From: Ramlibacter tataouinensis
GTDB lineage: Bacteria > Pseudomonadota > Gammaproteobacteria > Burkholderiales > Burkholderiaceae_C
NCBI RefSeq assembly: GCF_001580455.1
Contig: NZ_CP010951.1
Coordinates: 1,116,001-1,180,000, forward strand
Direction of reading: 5' to 3'
Length of the DNA: 64,000 bases
A program made the position numbers and the translations under genes. Below, one piece after another: positions 25,288-34,236 of this stretch (position 1 is the stretch's first letter; the number at the start of each line of letters is the position of its first letter). The notes beneath the pieces were generated by a model that was given only the letters and a program-made list of their open reading frames with translations, made no database searches and was not told the DNA's origin.

Positions 25288-26763
25288 CATCAGCGTCCTG
25301 CAGAAACTGGCCGAAGCGGCCCCGGCCGCGGTCGGCATCCGCCGCGCCGACCTGCGGGCCGACCGTGAAGTGATCGTCGATCCGGCAGACGCGTCCCGGG
25401 AAAGCGCCATCCGCCGGCGCCACATCAACGTGGTGCTGTACCCGGCGGTCCGCCTGGTCGGCTTCCAGCTGCTGTTCGTGGTGCTGCTGGGCCACAGCAT
25501 GCTGGTTCGCAAGGAAGCGAGCGCGAACTGGAGTTCGCTGCTCACCTACATGGCGATCGCCGAGGCCTACTGCGTGCTTTCCTGGTTGGCGCTCGCGTTC
25601 TGGTTCGACCGGGTGAAATCCTTCGACATCGGCCTGCTCTTTCTCAGCAGCGACATGGTGATGTGGACGGGCGCGGTGTACGTCTCGGGCGGCCACACCA
25701 GCTGGCTGTTCTTCATCCTCGCGCTGCGGGTGGCGGACCAGAACCTGATCAGCTTCCGGCGTGCCGCGGCCTTCGCCCACCTCGCGCCCTTCCTGTACAT
25801 CGCCATGCTGGTCTACCAGGACACGGTCGACCAGGTGGCGGTGGACTGGAGCAGTTCGCTGGCGCAGGCGCTGCTCTTGTACTTCTCGTGCCTGTACCTG
25901 CTCATGAGCGGGCGCAATGCGGAGACCCTGCGCGACCGGTCGTCCGCCGCGCTGCGGCTGGCACGCGACTCCATCGGCCAGCTGCAGGAGCGATCGCGCC
26001 AGCTCGCCCGCGCCAAGGAAGAAGCCGAGGCCGCCAGCGTCGCCAAGTCGCAGTTCCTCGCCAACATGAGCCACGAGCTCAAGACACCGCTGAATGCCGT
26101 GATCGGCTACTCGGAAATGCTGATGGAAGACCCCGACGCGGACCTCGAGTCGCGCCAGGCCGACCTGGCGCGCATCCGTGCCTCGGGACAGCACCTGCTC
26201 GCGCTGATCAACGAGGTGCTGGAACTGTCGCGCCTGGAGGCCGGCCGCACCGACGTGCGGCTGGAGGAGATCGACGTGCCCACGCTGGCGCAGGAGGCGG
26301 CGGTCGGGCTGTCGGCGGTGGCGCAGAAGCACCGGAACACGCTGGACGTGCACTGTGCCCCCGAAGTCGGCCCCATGGTCACCGATCCCGCCAAGTTGCG
26401 CCGCATCCTGCTGACCCTGCTGGGCAACGGCCTCAAGTTCACCGAGAGCGGGAGCGTGCGCCTGGAGGTGCTGCCCTCGGACGAGGGCCAGTTCCTGCTG
26501 TTTCGCGTGAGCGACACCGGCATCGGCATGAACGAGGCCCAGGTGTCGCGGCTGTTCCAGCCCTTCATGCAGGCCGACGGCTCCAGCACCCGCAAGCACG
26601 GCGGCGCGGCGCTGGGGCTGACGCTGACCAAACGCTACTGCGAGATGCTGGGCGGCAGCCTGAGCGTCGAGAGCACGCCGAACGTCGGCACCGTGTTCAC
26701 CGCGCGGCTGCCGGTCGTGCCCGAACCGCAGGCCGCGCCCGAATCCGACTCCAAGGCAACAAC

Positions 26764-26767
<4 letters not shown>
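25280..26767 (+). CDS. Membrane histidine kinase 1 of the signalling operon
   Basis: The 495-residue protein has an N-terminal sensor with about six hydrophobic helices (about 50-215), a coiled linker (RARLARAKEEAEAAS-like) and a HisKA domain with phosphoacceptor His in NMSHELKTPLNAVIGYSEML. The HATPase domain has N-box LLGNGLKFTE and G1 DTGIGMNEA. The G2 box reads HGGAALGLTL instead of the usual GGTGLGL, so ATP binding may be altered. Start GTG 25280 overlaps the phosphatase stop (25285-25287); the stop TGA 26765-26767 overlaps the next ATG as ATGA. It should phosphorylate the operon's receivers. Confidence 0.88.
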
Positions 26768-28134
<1,367 letters not shown>

Positions 28135-28417
28135 GAGTCGCCTGCGCCTAGCCTGGCGCACCCCAAGCCTCGGCGCAGGCCCGCTTCTCTGCCGCGCAGG
28201 CTCCTAGTCCACGGTTCCATGGACTACCACAAGACCCCGTTGCACTAGCTCACAAGGTACGGGGAGAAGGCTGTGGATAAGGCCGGGACGGATCGTCCAT
28301 CGCCAGCATCGGCGCGGCCTGCAGCACGTTGACTATTTTTTAAGCAGCCGCGGCCGGGTCCCTTTTCGGCGGCAACGCGGTGTGGCGCCGCCCCTACAAG
28401 GGCGTGCGGCGAAGCGC

Positions 28418-29497
28418 TCAATCGGCCTTGGCGCGCCGGGCCTGCCATGCGGCGAGGGTCCGGGCCCAGGCCTGCGCACGCGCGCCCGCCTCGCCGGAGC
28501 CATCACCGGTGTTGGACGCGACCAGTTCGTCCAGCAAGGCCGCCTGGCGCTTGCTCCACTCCGGCGGAAACAGCGGCAGCACCGTCACCAGGCAGTCGGC
28601 ACGGGGACCGGCAAGCGCGGCCGGGAAGCCCTCGCCCCGCATCCGGTAGTTGAGCGCTCCGCGCTGCAACCGCATCTGCCGCAGGCCATAGGGCGTCGGC
28701 ACCTCGATCCAGCTGCCCGCGACCCATGCGAAGCCGTCCACCGGAACATCCACTTTGACTGTTCCGTCCGGCTCCAGTGCCATGAACGCGTGCGCCGCCA
28801 GCGACACCCGGACATCCAGCGCCTGCCGCCCGTCTTCTCCCTGCAGGCGGACGCGGGCACGCAGCACGTGGCCGTCACGCACGCCGGCGGGAATCCTGAT
28901 CCGGCCCTTGTATCGGAGCGGTGAACCCTCGCCGCTGCCCCCGCAGCAGGAACAGGCCGCGTGCGTCGATCCCTGGCCGCCGCAGGCCTCGCAGGCCACA
29001 GCCTGCGCCAACCAGGGAAACCAGAGGCTCTGCTTCACACGCCCCTGGCCCCCGCACTGGGCACAGGTGGTCGGCTTGAGCGCCAGGCCGCTGCCCGTGC
29101 AGAGCGCGCAGGTCCGGGCAATCGACCCTTGCACGCTGCGCACGCAACCGGCAGCCGCTTCTTCCAGCGAGAGGCTGATGGCGTGCTCGACGACGTCCTC
29201 GTCGTCCGGCTCGGCAGCCGGCGGCGCTTCGTCGGCGTCCTTTCGCTCGCGCGAGCCACGGATCTCTTCCAGCGCGCGGTTGATGCGCTGGATCCGGCTC
29301 AGGGCCTGGGGACTGGCGTTGCGGTCCGGATGCCAGCGCGCGGTGAGCCGGCGCCAGGCGGCCTTCACTTCCGCATCCGTGGCTTCGGCCGTCAGGCCGA
29401 GTTCGTGGTAGGGATCGTCAATTTCCACGTCGAATCGCTTGTACTGCGGTGCAGCATGGTAGCGGACCGCCGAGCTTGTCGGCGTGACGTCTGCCAC
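28418..29497 (-). CDS. DnaJ-like co-chaperone (J domain plus four zinc-finger repeats)
   Basis: The 359-residue protein has a J domain (about 28-85) with the HPD tripeptide in ARWHPDRNASP. An acidic linker follows, then a DnaJ-type zinc-finger region of four CxxCxGxG repeats (CALCTGSG, CAQCGGQG, CEACGGQG, CSCCGGSG, about 130-195) and a C-terminal substrate-binding part ending in LFPPEWSKRQAALLDELV. The usual Gly/Phe linker is replaced by an Asp/Glu/Pro stretch. It would stimulate an Hsp70 ATPase; no dnaK or grpE is adjacent, so it is probably an extra J protein rather than housekeeping DnaJ. Convergent with kinase 2. Confidence 0.88.
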   Translation of the reverse strand: MADVTPTSSAVRYHAAPQYKRFDVEIDDPYHELGLTAEATDAEVKAAWRRLTARWHPDRNASPQALSRIQRINRALEEIRGSRERKDADEAPPAAEPDDEDVVEHAISLSLEEAAAGCVRSVQGSIARTCALCTGSGLALKPTTCAQCGGQGRVKQSLWFPWLAQAVACEACGGQGSTHAACSCCGGSGEGSPLRYKGRIRIPAGVRDGHVLRARVRLQGEDGRQALDVRVSLAAHAFMALEPDGTVKVDVPVDGFAWVAGSWIEVPTPYGLRQMRLQRGALNYRMRGEGFPAALAGPRADCLVTVLPLFPPEWSKRQAALLDELVASNTGDGSGEAGARAQAWARTLAAWQARRAKAD

Positions 29498-29507
29498 GTT
29501 CGGCCGC

Positions 29508-30077
29508 TCAACGCAGCCGGGCGTAGATGCAGGTGTTCCTCAGCGAACCATCGGGGGCGCGCCGCTCCTGGCGCAGCACCCCTTCGAGCACGAACTGGCA
29601 GCGCTCCGCCACCCGGCGCGACGCCGTGTTCTCTTCGTCCGTGACGATCTCGATTCGCTCGGCCTTCAGGTGGTGAAAGGCGTACTGGCTGATGGCCGCA
29701 ACGGCCTCGCTGACCAGGCCCTGGCCGGCCCGGGACACGCGACCCCAATAGCCGATCTCCGTCTTGGGAACGGTCCATTCGGTGCGGTGCAGCCCCGTGG
29801 CGCCGACGATCTCGCCGGTGGCTTTCTCGAACAGGAGAAACGGCAGGTCTTTTCGGGCCAGAAAGTTGGCCTGCGCATTGCGGCAGAAGGCCTCCGCCGA
29901 TTCGACGGTCTGCTCGGCGGCGACCCAGGACAGCGACGACAGGAAGCGGCGCAGCGCCTCGATGGACTCGACCAGCGCCAGATGCAGCATCGGCCCGTCC
30001 CCTGCCTGCGGTGGACGCATCAGCAGTCGCTCGGTTTCGATGGCCGCCGGAAGGTCGAGAAGGATGGGATTGGTCAT
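29508..30077 (-). CDS. GNAT acetyltransferase, RimJ/RimL type
   Basis: The 189-residue GNAT-fold protein begins PAAIETERLLMRPP, typical of the RimJ/RimL group. It has the acetyl-CoA pocket region SRAGQGLVSEAVAAISQYAF (Q/RxxGxG/A-like), then ERIEIVTDEENTASRRVAERCQF, where the Asn and Arg fit the family. ATG 30077 was preferred over a start at 30155 because earlier residues are not family-like. It acetylates an amino group of a ribosomal protein or small molecule; substrate unknown. It lies 10 bases from the end of the DnaJ-like gene. Confidence 0.88.
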   Translation of the reverse strand: MTNPILLDLPAAIETERLLMRPPQAGDGPMLHLALVESIEALRRFLSSLSWVAAEQTVESAEAFCRNAQANFLARKDLPFLLFEKATGEIVGATGLHRTEWTVPKTEIGYWGRVSRAGQGLVSEAVAAISQYAFHHLKAERIEIVTDEENTASRRVAERCQFVLEGVLRQERRAPDGSLRNTCIYARLR

Positions 30078-30105
30078 CGTTGCCTGGGTCGTCGCCCGGC
30101 GGTGC

Positions 30106-30306
30106 TCAATCGTCAAGAAAACCACCTTTGTAGAAGCTCCAGGCCGATCCGTCATGGAGATAGAAAAACCCGTCTGCGCAACCTTCCTTGCCGGGAAAGT
30201 ACTCCCGATAGGCCTTGGGAACGAGCCGCGCCAGCTGCGCGTCCGACAGTTCCTCGAATTCCTCCGGTGTGATCGCCTGTCCGACCCGAAGTCGTCTTGA
30301 CTCCAT
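30106..30306 (-). CDS. Small hypothetical protein, 66 residues
   Basis: I do not recognise this family. The protein has a helical stretch TPEEFEELSDAQLARLVPKAY and a short aromatic-rich end DGFFYLHDGSAWSFYKGGFLDD with one Cys (KEGCADG). A GGAGAA ribosome-binding site precedes the ATG at 30306, which supports translation. It lies 28 bases upstream of the acetyltransferase gene on the same strand, so the two could be cotranscribed. No signal peptide or membrane segment. Confidence 0.55.
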   Translation of the reverse strand: MESRRLRVGQAITPEEFEELSDAQLARLVPKAYREYFPGKEGCADGFFYLHDGSAWSFYKGGFLDD

Positions 30307-30398
30307 TTTTTCTCCGTGTTCGCGCGTGAGTTGAAGGCAGGTTCGCATCCTACCTGCGCGACACGGGGGCGGCTTCAGCCGCGCGCGCGAACCGGCCC

Positions 30399-30989
30399 TC
30401 ACAACCCGATCAGGCCGAGGCGCAACGCTTGATGAACGGCCTCGGTGCGCGTGGCGGCGCCGGCCTTTTCCAGGATGCGCGCGACGTGGAACTTGGCGGT
30501 GTGACTGGAGATGCCCAAGGCCGACGCGATCTCGCGGTTGGCCAGGCCCTTGGCCATCAGCTCCAGCACCTCCAGTTCGCGCGGGGTGAGCGGCTCCGAC
30601 AGTTCGCCCGCCGCTGGCAAGGGCAGCTCGCGGCGATGCGCGGCATCGCACACGTACAGGCCGCTCGCGAGCGCATGCACCGCGGCCGCGAGCACCTCGT
30701 CGTCGGCTTCGGCCTCCAGCCGCCCGGTCGGGCCGCTGCGCTGGGCCGTCTCGCCTGTTTCACCCAGCCAGAGGATCGGCAGATGCTGCGGCACGGCGCG
30801 GGCAATCGTGGCGGCGCGCTCGTTGCCTGCCTGTACCACAACCACCACGTCGAGCGCAGGCGGATCGGCGAATTGGCCCGGCTCCAGCACCACCGGCTCG
30901 AACGCAGGCGCACTGGCACCATGCAAGGCTTGCGCCACGCCTTGCAAGGCCCAGCGCTGCCATCCGATGATGCCGACCCGCCACCGCAT
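30399..30989 (-). CDS. LuxR-type transcription regulator with degenerate receiver
   Basis: The 196-residue protein ends with a clear LuxR/GerE helix-turn-helix: LTPRELEVLELMAKGLANREIASALGISSHTAKFHVARI, quoted here as the region at about residues 132-170. The N-terminal ~110 residues follow the order of a receiver fold (VGIIGWQRW, ALDVVVVVQAG, LPILWLGE) but lack the acidic pair and the phospho-Asp. It is therefore probably not controlled by normal phosphorylation. It is 21 bases downstream of the inactive HtrA-like gene and likely shares its transcript. Confidence 0.85.
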   Translation of the reverse strand: MRWRVGIIGWQRWALQGVAQALHGASAPAFEPVVLEPGQFADPPALDVVVVVQAGNERAATIARAVPQHLPILWLGETGETAQRSGPTGRLEAEADDEVLAAAVHALASGLYVCDAAHRRELPLPAAGELSEPLTPRELEVLELMAKGLANREIASALGISSHTAKFHVARILEKAGAATRTEAVHQALRLGLIGL

Positions 30990-31010
30990 GCGACCTCGCG
31001 GAGCTCCGGG

Positions 31011-31919
31011 CTAGCAGCGGTGTCCCCGCCGCTCGCCCACTTCCACGCTCAGTTCCTGGGGCACACCGACGCGCAGCACCAGCAGGCGCAGGCGCGCACC
31101 GATCTGCTCGCCGCCCAGCAGGTCGCGCAGGGCTTCCACACTGGGCACGGGGCGCCCGCCCACGGCCACGATGATGTCGCCCACCTGCAATCCCCCACGG
31201 GCGGCGGCGCTTTCCTCGCCGATCCCCGATACGAGCAGGCCGGTGTCGCTGGACACGTCCACGGCCGCCCGCATCGCCGCCGACAACTGCACCGGCTGCG
31301 CGGCGATGCCCAGATGCCCGTGGCGCACACGGCCGTGCGACAGCAGCGCGTCGGCGACGCGATCGACCGTGGCGGCGGGAACGACCATGCCGTGGTGCCG
31401 CGCGAGCACGGCGCTGGCGATGCCCAGCACTTGCCCCTGTTCGTCGCACACCGGCGCACCCATCAAGCCGGGGTACAGGCCGCCGTCCAGGCGAATGTAG
31501 CGATCGAGGTGGCCGCCGCGCCAGCTCCGCCAGGCACCGGCCACCGCGCCCACGCGGCCAAAGCTGGCGTGCGCCATGCCGGAAGCATCGCGGCCGAGCG
31601 CGAACACGAAATCGCCGACGCGCGCGGCCGAATCGAGGCGGCGCTCGGCGCTCGGCCAGTTGCCTTCGGCTGCCACCACCGCCATGTCGGTGCCGGGGTC
31701 GACGCCGCGCACGGTGCCCATCAGCGCCTCGCCGCCGCTGCCGATCAGCTGCACGCGGTCGGCATGGCCGACCGTGCAGGCAGTCGTGACCAGCACGCCC
31801 GGCCGCCAGCACAGCGCTGAGGAGGTGCCGAAGCGGCGCACCCGCACGCCCAGCACCGATGGCGCCACGCGCTCGACCGCGTCCGCCAGTTCGCGGGAGG
31901 AAGAAGAAGGAGTGTCCAT
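31011..31919 (-). CDS. HtrA/DegP-like protein with PDZ domain, catalytic residues missing
   Basis: The 302-residue protein has a trypsin-like half (about 10-200) and a PDZ domain (about 205-295, RGGLQVGDIIVAVGGRPVPS). The protease triad is broken. The His motif (family VTNAHV) reads LVTTACTVGHAD. The Asp region DPGTDMAVVAAEG is kept. The catalytic Ser loop (family GNSGGP) reads GLMGAPV. It is therefore probably a binding or sensing protein. ATG 31919 follows AAGG; an upstream in-frame start at 31946 exists. No signal peptide is visible, so it may be cytosolic. It precedes a LuxR-type regulator. Confidence 0.82.
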   Translation of the reverse strand: MDTPSSSSRELADAVERVAPSVLGVRVRRFGTSSALCWRPGVLVTTACTVGHADRVQLIGSGGEALMGTVRGVDPGTDMAVVAAEGNWPSAERRLDSAARVGDFVFALGRDASGMAHASFGRVGAVAGAWRSWRGGHLDRYIRLDGGLYPGLMGAPVCDEQGQVLGIASAVLARHHGMVVPAATVDRVADALLSHGRVRHGHLGIAAQPVQLSAAMRAAVDVSSDTGLLVSGIGEESAAARGGLQVGDIIVAVGGRPVPSVEALRDLLGGEQIGARLRLLVLRVGVPQELSVEVGERRGHRC

Positions 31920-32137
31920 TGCCTTGCACCTCGGATCGCTTGCCACTGCGTCGCATGGTGCGCGGACGCAGCGGCCTTCGGAATCCGCCGACCGGGCAGG
32001 AAGACCTGGCCGCTCAGGCAGGGAAGATGGGAGTGGACACCCCGCTGTTCAAGGCGAGAGGCGGAAACGAAAACAGCAGGAATTGATGTGCTTCACCTCA
32101 GATGAGGTCGCTGGTGGCGATCTGGGGGCCGGAGACC

Positions 32138-32617
32138 TCAGCCCTTGCGCGCCGCTTCGATGGCCGCAATGTCGATCTTTCCCATTTTCATCATGGCTTC
32201 GAAAGCGCGCTTCGCTGCCGCGCGATCGGGATCGGCGATCGCGTCCATGAGGACACGTGGCGTGATCTGCCACGACAAGCCCCACTTGTCCTTGCACCAG
32301 CCGCATGCGCTTTCCTGCCCGCCGTTCTCGACGATCGCATTCCACAAGCGATCGGTTTCGGCCTGGTCGTCGGTGGCGACCTGGAACGAGAAGGCCTCGT
32401 TGTGCTTGAACACCGGCCCGCCGTTCAGGCCGAGACAGGGGATGCCCATCACGATGAACTCGACCGTGAGCACATCGCCTTCCTTGCCGGACGGATAGTC
32501 GCCGGGCGCCCGGTGAACCGTACCCACCACGCTGTCGGGAAACGTGGCCGCGTAGAACTGCGCGGCTTCCAGGGCCGTGCCGTCGTACCAGAGACAAATC
32601 GTGTTCTTGCTGACCAT
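32138..32617 (-). CDS. VOC-fold protein, PhnB-like (3-demethylubiquinone methyltransferase-annotated family)
   Basis: The 159-residue protein has the PhnB-like opening KNTICLWYDGTALEAAQFYAATFPDS and later VEFIVMGIPCLGLNGG, HNEAFSFQV, and a WCKDKWGLSWQITPRVL segment typical of this group. Family members are often annotated as 3-demethylubiquinone-9 methyltransferases without evidence of that activity. GGAGAG before ATG 32617 supports this start over 32629. No metal ligand set is certain. Confidence 0.88.
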   Translation of the reverse strand: MVSKNTICLWYDGTALEAAQFYAATFPDSVVGTVHRAPGDYPSGKEGDVLTVEFIVMGIPCLGLNGGPVFKHNEAFSFQVATDDQAETDRLWNAIVENGGQESACGWCKDKWGLSWQITPRVLMDAIADPDRAAAKRAFEAMMKMGKIDIAAIEAARKG

Positions 32618-32945
32618 GTTGCTCTCCAATCAAGGAACATGCGTCCAATCGAGCCACCGGGCCTGCCCGGCTGGGTGGCGACTGTCCTTCCTCGGCGTGG
32701 CGCACAACGCGAGGCAGCCCCATCGTAATTCACCGGCCACGGCCGGGAAATGACCGAATCTCGAGCTGCGCGGGATGTCGAACGCTCTTTCGTTTGTGAC
32801 AGGGATTGCATAACTGCGTTCCAGATCGAGCTAAGGCAAGCCGAAACGTCGCAAATCAATCGCGGCATTCGTGCAAACGGGCCGGCGCCCAGCAAAACAG
32901 CGACGAGTGTTCTAATTACAGCTTTCAAGCTACCTCGGAAGGCTT
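32618..32945. other. Intergenic region between VOC and hns-like genes
   Basis: This 328-base gap separates two divergent genes. Base composition drops toward its right half (about 32770-32940), as expected for a promoter region of an H-NS gene, and GGAAGG before 32946 is a ribosome-binding site. I see no convincing promoter pair, hairpin or coding frame; the short open frames here lack any family resemblance. Confidence 0.4.
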
Positions 32946-33290
32946 ATGGCGACTTACCTTGAACTCCAAAAGCAGATCGAATCTCTCCAGCGCGAAGCCG
33001 ATGCGCTGAAAGCCAAGGAGCGCAAAGGCGTCATTGCGCGGATGAAAGAAGCCATTGCCGCATATGGAATTTCCGCCGGTGAGCTGGGCCTGGTGTCCCG
33101 CACCAGCAAGGCCGCCGCCGGCAATGGCAAGGCCAAGACCAGGCGCACCAAGCGGAGCGCAGGCAGCGCGTCCGTGGCTTATGCCGATTCGAATGGGAAC
33201 ACCTGGGGCGGGCGGGGCAAGCGTCCGAACTGGCTGCGGGAAGCCTTGGCGAATGGGGCGAAGCTCGAAGATTTCGCGGCCAGGAAGTAG
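32946..33290 (+). CDS. H-NS family nucleoid-associated protein
   Basis: The 114-residue protein has an N-terminal coiled-coil oligomerisation region (LELQKQIESLQREADALKAKER, region 5-26), a Lys/Ala-rich linker (about 52-75) and the C-terminal H-NS DNA-binding motif ADSNGNTWGGRGKRPNWL (about 80-97). Such proteins bind AT-rich, often foreign, DNA and repress transcription. It lies 273 bases upstream of the four-gene motor-like operon in the same direction. Regulation of that operon by this protein is possible but not shown. Confidence 0.92.
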   Translation: MATYLELQKQIESLQREADALKAKERKGVIARMKEAIAAYGISAGELGLVSRTSKAAAGNGKAKTRRTKRSAGSASVAYADSNGNTWGGRGKRPNWLREALANGAKLEDFAARK

Positions 33291-33563
33291 TCGCCGGCAG
33301 CGCGAAGGGCGCGCCACCCCGTTTCTTGGCCCCGCTTTTCGACACAGGTTCGCCGGGCCGACCCGGATCTGTGTAATTTGTCCGGAGCTTTGCCTCCCGT
33401 GCGGTACCGGAGGCGGAGCTCAGCCTGCCCAAAACTAGAATGCGGGCTGCGCGGAACGCGGGGCCTTGAGTTGGCTCCTGCAAACACTGCCCGAGAGGTC
33501 GCCGCCGCCTTCCCCCGTCAACCCCTGTGATGGCACCGTGTCCGGTGCCGAGGATCCGTTTTC

Positions 33564-34220
33564 TTGCGCAGCAGTTTCGGCAGTTCAAGGCTTGTCCGCC
33601 TGCTCGGCGAGGGCGTTCCGGTGGCGGAAGCGCCCGGAATGGACTTCGCCGAGCGCCTGAGCTTGTGGCTGAACGCCTTCGATGCAATCGGCCTGCAGTC
33701 GGCGCACCAGGCGATCCGTTCCCTGGACGCGGCCGCCGGTACGGTTGCCGTGCGCGCGAGTCGCAGCGGCGATCTCGCGGACGACCTGCAGCGCGTTCGC
33801 TCCGTGCTGGCCAAAGCCATCGCCCAGGACCCGCTGGCCATGGCCGCCACCGCGCCCGGCGATGAACCCGCTTACCTGCCTTACCAGCAGCGCCATTTGG
33901 AACTGCAACGGCAGATGGAGCAGATGGTCGGCGCCCTGCGCGACCACGCACGCCAGGCGGTCTGCCGCGCATCGCCGCGGCTTCGGCGGCTGGCCGCGCT
34001 CGATGCCGCGCTGGAACAGGTGCTCGCGCGCCGCGAACAGGAAACGCTGCCCGCGGCCATCGCGCTGCTGAAGCGTCGTTTCGAGCAGCTGCGCTCGGCC
34101 GGCACGACGGATGCCTTTGCCGGGGAATGGCGCCAGGCGCTGCTGGCGGAACTGGAGCTGCGCCTGGAACCCGTGACGGGCCTGATCGAGGCCCTGCGCA
34201 ACGAAGCCAGGGCCTGTTGA
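33564..34220 (+). CDS. DUF3348-type helical protein, first gene of motor-like operon
   Basis: The 218-residue, almost wholly helical soluble protein opens FGSSRLVRLLGEGVPV and FAERLSLWLNAFDAI, matching what I recall of the DUF3348 family. It continues with Arg/Gln-rich helices (PYQQRHLELQRQMEQMVGALRD). Start TTG 33564 is the only reasonable start, because an in-frame stop lies at 33528-33530. It lies 16 bases before the MotA/ZorA-like gene. Function unknown; as the first gene it may be a cytosolic partner or regulator of the motor. Confidence 0.72.
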   Translation: MRSSFGSSRLVRLLGEGVPVAEAPGMDFAERLSLWLNAFDAIGLQSAHQAIRSLDAAAGTVAVRASRSGDLADDLQRVRSVLAKAIAQDPLAMAATAPGDEPAYLPYQQRHLELQRQMEQMVGALRDHARQAVCRASPRLRRLAALDAALEQVLARREQETLPAAIALLKRRFEQLRSAGTTDAFAGEWRQALLAELELRLEPVTGLIEALRNEARAC

Positions 34221-34236
34221 CAGGCCCTCATCGACC

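Noticed and set aside
32750..32962. Small plus-strand frame before the H-NS gene
   Set aside because: It overlaps the H-NS start in another frame and has no ribosome-binding site or resemblance to any family.
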